Shown here in pieces: positions 55,904 to 62,490 of a DNA stretch of 62,781 bases. The notes below the pieces were generated by a model. That model was not told the DNA's origin. It saw nothing but the letters and a program-made list of their open reading frames with translations, and made no database searches. Source of the DNA: a virus; the IMG/VR virus record IMGVR_UViG_3300020171_000437, positions 1 to 62,781 of that record; one strand, written 5' to 3'. The first letter of the stretch is position 1; the number at the start of each line of letters is the position of its first letter. The position numbers were made by a program, and so were the translations under genes.

Positions 55904-55980
55904 GTTGCCCTAGTTGTCCTATTGGCGACCTCCTTTTCAGTCCGACGACCGCCCCATGACAAGAGGGGCGGTTGTCTTTA
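55904..55980 (+). ncRNA. Candidate small RNA with anti-Shine-Dalgarno linker
   Basis: About 75 nt from promoter to terminator. A first hairpin pairs GTTGCC (55904-55909) with GGCGAC (55924-55929). The linker reads CTCCTTTTCAGTCCG, which is complementary to AAAAGGAG ribosome sites. The terminator is an 11-bp stem (55945-55955 with 55965-55975, one G-U) followed by CTTTA. No reading frame with a ribosome site lies inside. Confidence 0.6.
55945..55980 (+). terminator. Intrinsic terminator of the small RNA candidate
   Basis: ACGACCGCCCC and GGGGCGGTTGT pair over 11 bp around a nine-base loop, followed by CTTTA. Confidence 0.8.
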
Positions 55981-56056
55981 TGGGTCCAGAAATCTGTTAG
56001 TAATCGCATTTCTTCAATTCCAGTCTATATCCGGAGTGTATATTTCTAAATGCCCC

Positions 56057-56085
56057 TTGTATTCCCCCACGTCATTCGCTATACT
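56057..56085 (+). promoter_or_regulatory. Rightward promoter before RHH gene
   Basis: TTGTAT, 17 bases, TATACT, some 24 bases before the RHH gene; the same -35 and -10 hexamers as the promoter at 46069. Confidence 0.8.
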
Positions 56086-56109
56086 ATTACAACTATGAAG
56101 GAGGAACGG

Positions 56110-56277
56110 ATGGAAAGACCAGGAAAGACGGTCGTTCGGTCATTCTCGATCCCTGTTGGGCTGTCAATAAAGCTCGATGAGAGGGCCGAGAAGGAGCGGC
56201 GTCCAAGATCGTGGATTGTTGTTGCGGCGTTGGGGCAATATCTTGGCACAAGGAAGAGATTTGGGAGGATAAAGTGA
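56110..56277 (+). CDS. Ribbon-helix-helix protein (55 aa)
   Basis: A 55-residue protein with strand TVVRSFSIPVGLSIKLDERA and helix RPRSWIVVAALGQYL, the RHH pattern. AAGGAGG precedes the ATG. First gene after its own promoter, so it may autoregulate the unit that runs to 57.9 kb. Confidence 0.7.
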   Translation: MERPGKTVVRSFSIPVGLSIKLDERAEKERRPRSWIVVAALGQYLGTRKRFGRIK

Positions 56278-56492
56278 ATCCAGACCTGAAACAGGCAATC
56301 CTCGAATGCCTTACGTGGTATTACGATCAGATCTACGACGGCGGCATAGAGCCGTTCTGGGTGGACCAGATGATCGAACGGTACTGTGCAGACGATGGGA
56401 TCACAGATTTCCGTGATGCTCTAGATCACTTTGAAAACGAGATGGGCAAATACCGGCAAGAGATGAAGGGCCATAAGGAGGCCAAAGAATGA
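56274..56492 (+). CDS. Small acidic protein
   Basis: A 72-residue protein with GTG start in a GTGA overlap. Helical and aromatic (LECLTWYYDQIYDGGIEPFW). Coupled to both neighbours. Function unknown. Confidence 0.55.
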   Translation: MNPDLKQAILECLTWYYDQIYDGGIEPFWVDQMIERYCADDGITDFRDALDHFENEMGKYRQEMKGHKEAKE

Positions 56493-56677
56493 ACGACAAG
56501 ACGCTAGATCTGGCGCTTGAAGAAGTTGAGCGGTTTCTCATAAAAGCTCATGTCTACAAGGAAGCCATCAAGGGGGCGAAATTTCCAGAGCTTGATTTTG
56601 GCAAACAACGATCTGCCATGAAGCGGTCCAGCATGGATCTATCTCGCGTGCTGGCCGATCTGAGACAAGGAAGATAA
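56489..56677 (+). CDS. Small helical protein
   Basis: A 62-residue helical protein (LDLALEEVERFLIKAHVYKE) coupled by ATGA, AAGGAGG upstream. Function unknown. Confidence 0.55.
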   Translation: MNDKTLDLALEEVERFLIKAHVYKEAIKGAKFPELDFGKQRSAMKRSSMDLSRVLADLRQGR

Positions 56678-56687
56678 GGAGGCTGAA

Positions 56688-57089
56688 ATGGAATTTGCAG
56701 GCAAGATGTACTTGGTGTGTTTGGGACTGGCGGTGCTGATCTTTGCGATCTTCCCCGCACAGGACACGTACTACGTGTCGCCAGTGGAAATTATCGAACG
56801 ACCAATCGAGGTGCGCGAGATTCAGTCAGTTGAGACGCAGGTGGTTGTTGATGTTGATATTCGGCAGCAGACGCTGGCTAACACAGCATTGATTGCGGCG
56901 ATGCAAGCCACTGTCAATAAGTTATCCGTTAAGACCACAGCCATTGATGTGCAAATTGATGCAGCCAGAACGGGGATGGTATCGTGGCATGAACTCTTAG
57001 TGGCCGGGTATGTTGTCCTGGGCCTATTGGCCATGCTTCTCATTTACAAGATTGCAAAATGGAGGCGCAATGCCTTATCACGCCACTAA
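56688..57089 (+). CDS. Membrane protein with two spans and an outside helix
   Basis: A 133-residue protein: membrane segment at ~6-23 (KMYLVCLGLAVLIFAIFP), an exposed region with beta and helical parts (VEIIERPIEVREIQSVETQV), and a second segment at ~103-122 (LLVAGYVVLGLLAMLLIYKI) followed by KWRRN. Function unknown; phage exclusion or envelope stress protein possible. Confidence 0.6.
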   Translation: MEFAGKMYLVCLGLAVLIFAIFPAQDTYYVSPVEIIERPIEVREIQSVETQVVVDVDIRQQTLANTALIAAMQATVNKLSVKTTAIDVQIDAARTGMVSWHELLVAGYVVLGLLAMLLIYKIAKWRRNALSRH

Positions 57090-57432
57090 GGTCAATGAGT
57101 ACGTTGCCAACAGACAGGTTCTCATTCGGACCATCCCGCGAGGAGACCCGCTAGTTGTTATACGGGCAGACAACCAGGATTTACTCAGCATCGATCTGAA
57201 ACAGCTTGTAGAGGCAGCAGTGGAGATCGGTGCGATTGAGGCGGTCGTTCGAGAAGTCGAACCTGATTGTGTGGAAGAAATAGCAGAAGCAATCCGTGAC
57301 CACATGGCGGACCAGCCTGAGTCAATTGTGTGTTCTAGCTGCGGAGAAGACCTTAACTACGATGCTGTACTGCACTATAGGGGCAGCCTAGACATCAAGG
57401 TTGATCCATGTAGCTGTGTGAAGGAGGACTAA
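57070..57432 (+). CDS. Protein with C-terminal zinc site
   Basis: A 120-residue protein: N-terminal beta part (RQVLIRTIPRGDPLVVIRAD), a helical middle rich in Val and Glu, and CSSCGEDLNYDAVL with CSC near the end. GGAGG precedes the ATG. Overlaps the membrane gene by 20 bases. Confidence 0.6.
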   Translation: MPYHATKVNEYVANRQVLIRTIPRGDPLVVIRADNQDLLSIDLKQLVEAAVEIGAIEAVVREVEPDCVEEIAEAIRDHMADQPESIVCSSCGEDLNYDAVLHYRGSLDIKVDPCSCVKED

Positions 57433-57608
57433 TGAACAACGCAAGGAAGCTGACGCTACTGGAGAAGGCGATCGATCTGATGGCTGCGGAGATTGTTCGG
57501 GGAGAGGGCAAGGGCACTGAATTCCAAGCTACGGTGAAGCGAGAGTTATTGATGGACCTCTGCCAGTGGCGCATCAACCTGAACAGCTCACCAGATCAGG
57601 AGGACTAA
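57432..57608 (+). CDS. Small helical protein (58 aa)
   Basis: Encodes 58 residues (RKLTLLEKAIDLMAAEIVRG) with TAATG overlaps at both ends and AAGGAGG upstream. All-helical, charged. Function unknown. Confidence 0.55.
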   Translation: MNNARKLTLLEKAIDLMAAEIVRGEGKGTEFQATVKRELLMDLCQWRINLNSSPDQED

Positions 57609-57895
57609 TGACACCAGCGGCCCTAAAAGCAGAACTGTCAGCGTTGATGGCGAAGGCCGTCATGAGCTTCCCTTTCCCAGGAGAGGGACCTGCGTTGGAT
57701 ATGCTGGTTGAACACGCGGCACGACTGCCAATAGGCCAACAAATGATGGCGAGGATGTTGTTCGATCAAGGGATGCAGGAATGGCATCAATCATTGATGA
57801 AGGTGGCAACTGGATACGGGACGCTTGGAATCGAGTTTGAGTTGGTGCCGATTGAACAATCAACGTTCTTGGATAAGTTGTTCTCTTCCGAATGA
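57608..57895 (+). CDS. Small helical protein (95 aa)
   Basis: Encodes 95 residues (ALKAELSALMAKAVMSFPFP, GMQEWHQSLMKVATGYGTLG). CAGGAGG precedes the ATG, which overlaps the previous stop. Last gene before the next promoter. Function unknown. Confidence 0.55.
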   Translation: MTPAALKAELSALMAKAVMSFPFPGEGPALDMLVEHAARLPIGQQMMARMLFDQGMQEWHQSLMKVATGYGTLGIEFELVPIEQSTFLDKLFSSE

Positions 57896-57896
57896 C

Positions 57897-57925
57897 TTAA
57901 CATTTTTGCCGATTCGTGATATGAT
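57897..57925 (+). promoter_or_regulatory. Promoter of a second small RNA candidate
   Basis: TTAACA, 17 bases, TATGAT with TGA before the -10, directly at the previous stop codon. Confidence 0.75.
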
Positions 57926-57931
57926 GTTGTT

Positions 57932-58010
57932 CCTCGTATCCTCTTTGAGACGAGCAAGACGTCCAGAATCTACCTGTTCCCTCCAGGCAAACAGGCTGGG
58001 CGTCTTCTCA
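57932..58010 (+). ncRNA. Candidate small RNA with nested hairpin
   Basis: About 75 nt between a promoter and a strong stem. A first hairpin CTCGT/ACGAG (57933-57955 region), then an 11-bp stem (57956-57966 with 57996-58006, one U-G) that encloses CCTGTT/AACAGG with a loop CCCTCCAGGCA. The loop is C-rich and could pair with GGAGGG ribosome sites. Ends CTTCTC with few T. No gene inside. Confidence 0.5.
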
Positions 58011-58042
58011 TTGGATGACAAGATGCAGTCCCTGTCGCAAAG

Positions 58043-58071
58043 TTGACTATGTATACACATTGTGGTATAGT
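58043..58071 (+). promoter_or_regulatory. Rightward promoter with GTATAC in the spacer
   Basis: TTGACT, 17 bases, TATAGT. The spacer holds ATGTATACACAT, the same core as the operator sites of the RHH regulator at 49.6-50.0 kb, so this promoter may belong to its regulon. Confidence 0.75.
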
Positions 58072-58091
58072 GACCAGAAAGGAGTGTGAAC

Positions 58092-58526
58092 ATGAAACTG
58101 CGCTACACAAGTTACCTCTTCAAGGAGCATGTCGATGCTCTCAAGGCAATGGCCGAGAAGACTCAGATGCCGGTTAGCTCGTTGATCGGGCTTGCCCTAG
58201 ATGGATTCTTGCATCCTCTTGGGTGGATCAATGTCAAGTACGAGGCCCCATACGAGCAGTTGTTTCTCATGAAGAACCAAGGAGCGGCGTCAGACATCCG
58301 ATATGTCGGGGCGTCAGGTTCGGCCACAATCGTCCCTATAGGCAAGGCGTTTGCTGTCAAGATCACACTGCATGGCAAGACAACGAAACTTTGTCCGCTG
58401 GCGGAAGGCGTTCGGTGTGTGAACATCAAGAGCGTTGTTGCGGAGGGGATTACGATTGGAATGGGGGCCTCGAAGGCGTGTGAGAACGAGCAGTTCTTGG
58501 CGTGGGAGGAGCATGATGAACAATAA
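58092..58526 (+). CDS. RHH-like N-terminus with beta domain
   Basis: A 144-residue protein: residues 1-~38 look like an RHH unit (RYTSYLFKEHVDALKAMAEK, SSLIGLALDGFL). The rest is a beta-rich domain (SATIVPIGKAFAVKITLHGK). GGAG precedes the ATG. Possibly a small regulator with a ligand domain. Confidence 0.55.
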   Translation: MKLRYTSYLFKEHVDALKAMAEKTQMPVSSLIGLALDGFLHPLGWINVKYEAPYEQLFLMKNQGAASDIRYVGASGSATIVPIGKAFAVKITLHGKTTKLCPLAEGVRCVNIKSVVAEGITIGMGASKACENEQFLAWEEHDEQ

Positions 58527-58725
58527 GATCAGAGAAGTAATGGAAAACTCTGAACAAGCGGTTGGTGCGATGATTCTTGCAGTTGAGGAGGTCGATTACG
58601 ATGATGACAATTCAGCGGAGTGGATGGCATACGAGATCGCAATCCACACCGATCGTGGCATTCTGCGAATTACTGGATGCCATGATTTGGGGCCGGACTT
58701 GAAGTGGGAGGAAGCAAATGTTTGA
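58513..58725 (+). CDS. Small acidic protein
   Basis: A 70-residue protein (EVDYDDDNSAEWMAYEIAIH, GILRITGCHDLG) of alpha/beta type. GGGAGGAG is before the ATG pair. Function unknown. Confidence 0.55.
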   Translation: MMNNKIREVMENSEQAVGAMILAVEEVDYDDDNSAEWMAYEIAIHTDRGILRITGCHDLGPDLKWEEANV

Positions 58726-59512
58726 GTCGCTGAGATCGAAACTGAAACTGGAATGTCCGATTGTATTCCTAGATCTGGAAACGACGGGCACTGATGTTGC
58801 AAATGACCGAATCGTTGAACTTGCATATCTTGAAATCCGGCCTCATGCAGTTGGCGAACTCGGATTCTTAAAGGAAGAGTACAAGATCAATCCAGGCATC
58901 CCAATCCCCGTGAGTTCTACTGCCATTCACGGGATCACGGACGCAGATGTGGCCGACTGTCCAACATTCCAATACATTTCTGCAGAGATTCATGACGTAT
59001 TGAAGGGCAGTGTCCTTTGCGGCCACAACATCAACGGATTCGACATCCCGATGTTGGCGAATGAATTTGAACGTGCTGGATCAGTGATGCCTCCGTATGA
59101 CTGCTCTGTCGATACATACGAGATCTTCAGATCATACTTCAATCACTCGTTGGAGGCTGCCCATCGTGTCTACTTAGGATTTGAGATGGAAGGGAATCAT
59201 CGGGCGCTGGCAGACGTATACGCAACGGCCAATGTCTTTGAACGGATGATCACGCTTCACAAGCTCAATCCAAATCCGTCTATCCTTGGTGCTACACCGA
59301 TCGACCCAACATGGATTGACCGTGGTGGCAAGTTCAGATGGAAAGACGGCGAAGCGGTGTTTACGTTTGGGAAGGTAGCCGGTCGTTCTCTCCGGGATGT
59401 TACCAAGAAAGATGAGGGGTTCTTGAGATGGATGCTCGGCAAGAACTTCAGCGATGAAGTCAAAGACATTGTTTGCGATGCACTGAAAGGAAACTTCCAT
59501 GACAAAGTGTAA
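58718..59512 (+). CDS. DnaQ-like 3'-5' exonuclease
   Basis: A 264-residue DEDDh exonuclease. IVFLDLETTGTD (D19, E21), GHNINGFDIPML (D109) and GNHRALADVYAT (H161, D166) give the four acidic residues and the His. The C-terminal ~65 residues (FTFGKVAGRSLRDV, FLRWMLGKNFSDEV) are an added module common in phage and DnaQ-family enzymes. Proofreading, RNA primer or DNA end trimming are possible roles. Coupled to neighbours by 8- and 14-base overlaps. Confidence 0.9.
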   Translation: MFESLRSKLKLECPIVFLDLETTGTDVANDRIVELAYLEIRPHAVGELGFLKEEYKINPGIPIPVSSTAIHGITDADVADCPTFQYISAEIHDVLKGSVLCGHNINGFDIPMLANEFERAGSVMPPYDCSVDTYEIFRSYFNHSLEAAHRVYLGFEMEGNHRALADVYATANVFERMITLHKLNPNPSILGATPIDPTWIDRGGKFRWKDGEAVFTFGKVAGRSLRDVTKKDEGFLRWMLGKNFSDEVKDIVCDALKGNFHDKV

Positions 59513-59699
59513 TGTGCCTCAAGAATACTGGATTAAGCCATTCAAGTTTGAGACTGAAAACAGCCAGATTCCATCCTCGCATCACGTTTCGATGTCAAAA
59601 TGGGGAAATCCTGCAAGGGCGGTACGCGGGAACAAGGGCCACGGCAAGAGCCTCAACACAAGGAAAAGGAGGGAGAATGCCGATCAAATGCCTGGTTGA
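59499..59699 (+). CDS. Small basic protein
   Basis: A 66-residue, Lys/Arg/Asn-rich protein (NKGHGKSLNTRKRRENADQM). GAAAGGA before the ATG; overlaps the exonuclease by 14 and the next gene by 23 bases. Function unknown, possibly nucleic-acid binding. Confidence 0.45.
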   Translation: MTKCNVPQEYWIKPFKFETENSQIPSSHHVSMSKWGNPARAVRGNKGHGKSLNTRKRRENADQMPG

Positions 59700-60237
59700 T
59701 CTCGTAACTGCCATTGATGACACCCCGGCTCCGCCATTATCAGATGAAGAACTTGCCAGCTGGGTGAATAAGTGGCGCAAGAAAGAAACCGCGCTTTACG
59801 AAAACCATGACGAAGGGGAACGATGTGCAAATCTGAACATCAACGCACAACTAATTGCCTGCATCGTCGAATTGATCCCAATTCGGAAAGAAAGTAGACA
59901 ATTAGGGCATCCACGGCAGGCATATCCAGGCAGGCGGCACAAGTTGGGGCGATGTAATCAAGCAAAGGATCATGCCCTATCCATTGGCGTCTCTTCTGTC
60001 GAGAAATGGGGACTGCGTAAATTTGCCTCATGCGATGCCTCTCCTGGCAAGGAAGGGCTTCTTATCGTATTCAGAGAGGACGGGGGAGGAGAACACGCCG
60101 TTAATCTTGGGAAACGACCGCCATATTATATCTGGTTCAAGCGCAAAATGGATGCAATGGAATATGGAGATGGTAACTACATGTTGTTGCCTGTTGATGT
60201 AGCTTCCGGTAGCTTTATATTGACACCAAGAGACTAA
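59677..60237 (+). CDS. Hypothetical protein (186 aa)
   Basis: Starts after AAGGAGGGAG. N-terminal helix (LVTAIDDTPAPPLSDEELAS), a basic middle (RQAYPGRRHKLGRCNQAKDH) and a beta-rich C-terminus (GLLIVFREDGGGEHAVNLGK, YYIWFKRKMDAMEYG). No family recognised; followed by a promoter. Confidence 0.5.
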   Translation: MPIKCLVDLVTAIDDTPAPPLSDEELASWVNKWRKKETALYENHDEGERCANLNINAQLIACIVELIPIRKESRQLGHPRQAYPGRRHKLGRCNQAKDHALSIGVSSVEKWGLRKFASCDASPGKEGLLIVFREDGGGEHAVNLGKRPPYYIWFKRKMDAMEYGDGNYMLLPVDVASGSFILTPRD

Positions 60238-60249
60238 ATACTAGGCTAC

Positions 60250-60278
60250 TTGCCATTATCGGGACAATCTGCTATTCT
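60250..60278 (+). promoter_or_regulatory. Rightward promoter
   Basis: TTGCCA, 17 bases, TATTCT with TGC before the -10. Transcription would start about 11 bases before the next ATG. Confidence 0.72.
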
Positions 60279-60295
60279 GTGGGCGGGTGATAGTG

Positions 60296-60670
60296 ATGGC
60301 ATTCGATGTGGTTAAGAAGAGAATTATCTCGAAGAATCCACAGATTCAAATCTACACGCGGGGGACGATCCATTTCAACATCGTGGCAATGAATATGATG
60401 GCAGGATGGCGGCATGTCCTCTTGTTATTTGACAAAGAAACTCGTAGGCTGCGGATGGTCCGTGATGTCTCTTTAGAAGACGAACGAGGGCGGCATTCAC
60501 GCAATGTTATAAAGAGCGGAAAGACGATCTGTATAATGGCAGCAAGGCTTTTGCGTGACTTTAATGTTGTCGAGCAGCACGACGTTCAATGTACTGACCA
60601 TGGGCTGAACTTCATCGAGTTTGGTCCGATTCGGTTGAAGGGAGATCCAGATGGCCCAAGTGATAGCTAA
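60296..60670 (+). CDS. Hypothetical protein (124 aa)
   Basis: A 124-residue, basic alpha/beta protein (VVKKRIISKNPQIQIYTRGT, GWRHVLLLFDKETRRLRMVR). The leader is very short and only GGGTGA precedes the start. The stretch with INFNIVA-like beta strands resembles DUF-type phage early proteins. Function unknown. Confidence 0.55.
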   Translation: MAFDVVKKRIISKNPQIQIYTRGTIHFNIVAMNMMAGWRHVLLLFDKETRRLRMVRDVSLEDERGRHSRNVIKSGKTICIMAARLLRDFNVVEQHDVQCTDHGLNFIEFGPIRLKGDPDGPSDS

Positions 60671-60872
60671 CATTGCCGTTGGTTGGTCTGTTGTAGTGGC
60701 GCTACTTGGCCTAAGCGGGAGCGTATTCGTGTTTGTCTACACGCAGCGCATGACTCCGCAACTGCTGAGAGAACAGTCCAGGACAACGTTGATGATAAGA
60801 AAAGTTGGCATCGGAGCCGTGGTCGCAAGTTTCATCGTTCTTTGCATCGTGGTTGGCAGCGCAATTCTGTAA
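60651..60872 (+). CDS. Small membrane protein, two spans
   Basis: A 73-residue protein with segments at ~8-30 (AVGWSVVVALLGLSGSVFVF) and ~50-72 (KVGIGAVVASFIVLCIVVGS) and a basic loop between. GGGAG precedes the ATG. Function unknown. Confidence 0.6.
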   Translation: MAQVIANIAVGWSVVVALLGLSGSVFVFVYTQRMTPQLLREQSRTTLMIRKVGIGAVVASFIVLCIVVGSAIL

Positions 60873-60881
60873 GGAGATCTG

Positions 60882-61289
60882 ATGGCAAAAGAGATGACGG
60901 AAGTTCAACGTAAGGCCCATCATCAGGGAGCCGTCGAGGCGACAAAGGCTTTCTTTGAGGCGCTGCAAAAGAATGAAGACTGGAGACCGTTCGCACAAAA
61001 GCATTATGCCAAGTGGGATCTGGCAGCACGCCCTCTCATCATGGCATTCGATGGATTCGAGGTGCAATATGCTGGCAAGGGCAAGGGCATGAACCACGAC
61101 GTTGGTGTGTCTGTCTGTGTTAGCCTGCGGGTGGCACAGATTGGCGGATCATTGTCACAACGGCGGATGGTCGGACGCATTGCCGTGTGGTGTGAAGAGG
61201 GGCCAATGAAGCCATCTGTCAATGGGACATGGGGAGTGGCCCCCCAATCGTTCCAGGTGAATGAAGGGATGGACAATCTTGACGTATGA
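60882..61289 (+). CDS. Hypothetical protein (135 aa)
   Basis: A 135-residue protein: helical start (VQRKAHHQGAVEATKAFFEA) and beta-rich second half (GVSVCVSLRVAQIGGSLSQR). AAGGAG precedes the ATG. Function unknown. Confidence 0.55.
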   Translation: MAKEMTEVQRKAHHQGAVEATKAFFEALQKNEDWRPFAQKHYAKWDLAARPLIMAFDGFEVQYAGKGKGMNHDVGVSVCVSLRVAQIGGSLSQRRMVGRIAVWCEEGPMKPSVNGTWGVAPQSFQVNEGMDNLDV

Positions 61290-61290
61290 A

Positions 61291-61473
61291 ATGATGGTTA
61301 AGTCTACTCTTGAGACTATAGAGCACTTTCTCATGTCTGGCGCAACTGGGGCATTAACAGTGGACGTTAAGCCAATGACAGACATTACGATAAAGGTGAG
61401 CGGAATCGTAATTGCTAAAAACGGCTTACCGCAGCACTGCATAGTTCCAAGTGTAGGATATTCAAGGGACTAG
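61291..61473 (+). CDS. Small beta-alpha protein (60 aa)
   Basis: A 60-residue protein (MMVKSTLETIEHFLMSGATG, MTDITIKVSGIVIAKNG). No good ribosome site at this ATG; an earlier in-frame ATG at 61261 is also possible. Function unknown. Confidence 0.45.
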   Translation: MMVKSTLETIEHFLMSGATGALTVDVKPMTDITIKVSGIVIAKNGLPQHCIVPSVGYSRD

Positions 61474-61487
61474 AGTGAGGGATCACA

Positions 61488-62081
61488 GTGCCTTATAAGA
61501 ATCGTGAAGATCAACGCGCATGGGCTGCAGCCTATTATGCCACTAACCGCAAGAAGATACGAGCCAGTCAAGCAGTGTATGAAGCATCGCGCAAGGAAGA
61601 GAAAGCGACCTATGATGTAGCCTACGCTGCCGCACATAAAGATCAGAGGATGGCTTATCGTGCCGAGAACTCCGAGAAGTTCCGCGCCTACGCTGTCGCC
61701 TATCGAGCGGCTAATTCTGAGAAGGTACTAGCCAGTCAAGCAGCCTACCGTTCATCTCATAAGGACGAGAAGGAAGCATACCGGTCCGCACATAGACCAG
61801 AACAGGCAGCGGGCTGCGCTATACGCAGGGCTAAGATACGCGGCTCGACCATCGGTGATCATGCAGAGATCGCGGAGATTTACAGGAAGTCCTCTGAAGA
61901 ACCGAACATCCGGTGCTACATCTGTAACAAGTTGATCCCTTTCGGCGAGCGCCATGTGGATCATATCATGCCTTTGGCTCAAAATGGACAGCATCGGCCA
62001 TCTAATTTGGCCGTCGCGTGCAGCCACTGCAATCTCATCAAGAGCGCAAAACATCCCAACGAACTAGGGATTCTGATATGA
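61488..62081 (+). CDS. HNH endonuclease with helical tandem repeats
   Basis: A 197-residue protein, GTG start. Residues ~10-110 are six or seven ~14-residue helical repeats (AAYRSSHKDEKEAYR and RAANSEKVLASQAA types) rich in Ala, Tyr, Lys, Glu. Residues ~138-190 are the HNH nuclease: IRCYICNKLIPFGERHVDHI, then AQNGQHRPSNLAVACSHCNL. Phage HNH proteins with such repeat stalks are known as homing or packaging nucleases. Last gene before the late promoter. Confidence 0.85.
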   Translation: MPYKNREDQRAWAAAYYATNRKKIRASQAVYEASRKEEKATYDVAYAAAHKDQRMAYRAENSEKFRAYAVAYRAANSEKVLASQAAYRSSHKDEKEAYRSAHRPEQAAGCAIRRAKIRGSTIGDHAEIAEIYRKSSEEPNIRCYICNKLIPFGERHVDHIMPLAQNGQHRPSNLAVACSHCNLIKSAKHPNELGILI

Positions 62082-62083
62082 GT

Positions 62084-62112
62084 TTGTAAATTGGATAGAT
62101 TCGTGCTAAACT
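62084..62112 (+). promoter_or_regulatory. Candidate late-operon promoter
   Basis: TTGTAA, 17 bases, TAAACT with TGC before the -10. It is the only clear promoter ahead of the structural genes that continue across the window junction. Confidence 0.7.
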
Positions 62113-62129
62113 ACTGGTAGATAAGGAAG

Positions 62130-62179
62130 AACGGCTATAAGAAGCCGCCCTTTGCCTTTTGGCGAAGGGCGTTTACTTT
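62130..62179 (+). terminator. Leader attenuator hairpins
   Basis: A small hairpin (CGGCT/AGCCG) is followed by a stem CGCCCTT/AAGGGCG with inner GCC/GGC and a TTTT loop (62146-62171), then TTTACTTTG. Promoter and terminator-like hairpin before the first late gene suggest attenuation or antitermination control of the late operon. Confidence 0.6.
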
Positions 62180-62190
62180 GTGGAGGCGTG

Positions 62191-62490
62191 ATGGCCCTAA
62201 GAGACCAAGAATTAGTTGTTGGTGAAGCACGGATTATAGGCCTCAAGCTGACACGGACGATTGGAGAGAGCAAAACAGAGATCACTCCCGATTCGGCAAC
62301 CATTGCAGCCGTCGATGCTGAGGCCGTTGTAGTCATTACAGAAAAGGCAGCATCAATTTCAGGCACTGGTGTCTATTCTCTGATCTCTGTAGCGGACATC
62401 ACAAAAGCAGCCGGAGTGTTTACAGTTACCTGGAAAGTAACCTACGGCACTGAAATCATCATCGAGACACAGACCATTACGGTGACATGA
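62191..62490 (+). CDS. Small virion-type protein, complete copy
   Basis: The complete 99-residue form (MALRDQELVVGEARIIGLKL ...) of the truncated gene at the start of the window. TGGAGGCG precedes the ATG. Small beta-sandwich-like, no enzyme motif. First gene after the candidate late promoter, coupled by ATGA to the next. Confidence 0.75.
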   Translation: MALRDQELVVGEARIIGLKLTRTIGESKTEITPDSATIAAVDAEAVVVITEKAASISGTGVYSLISVADITKAAGVFTVTWKVTYGTEIIIETQTITVT

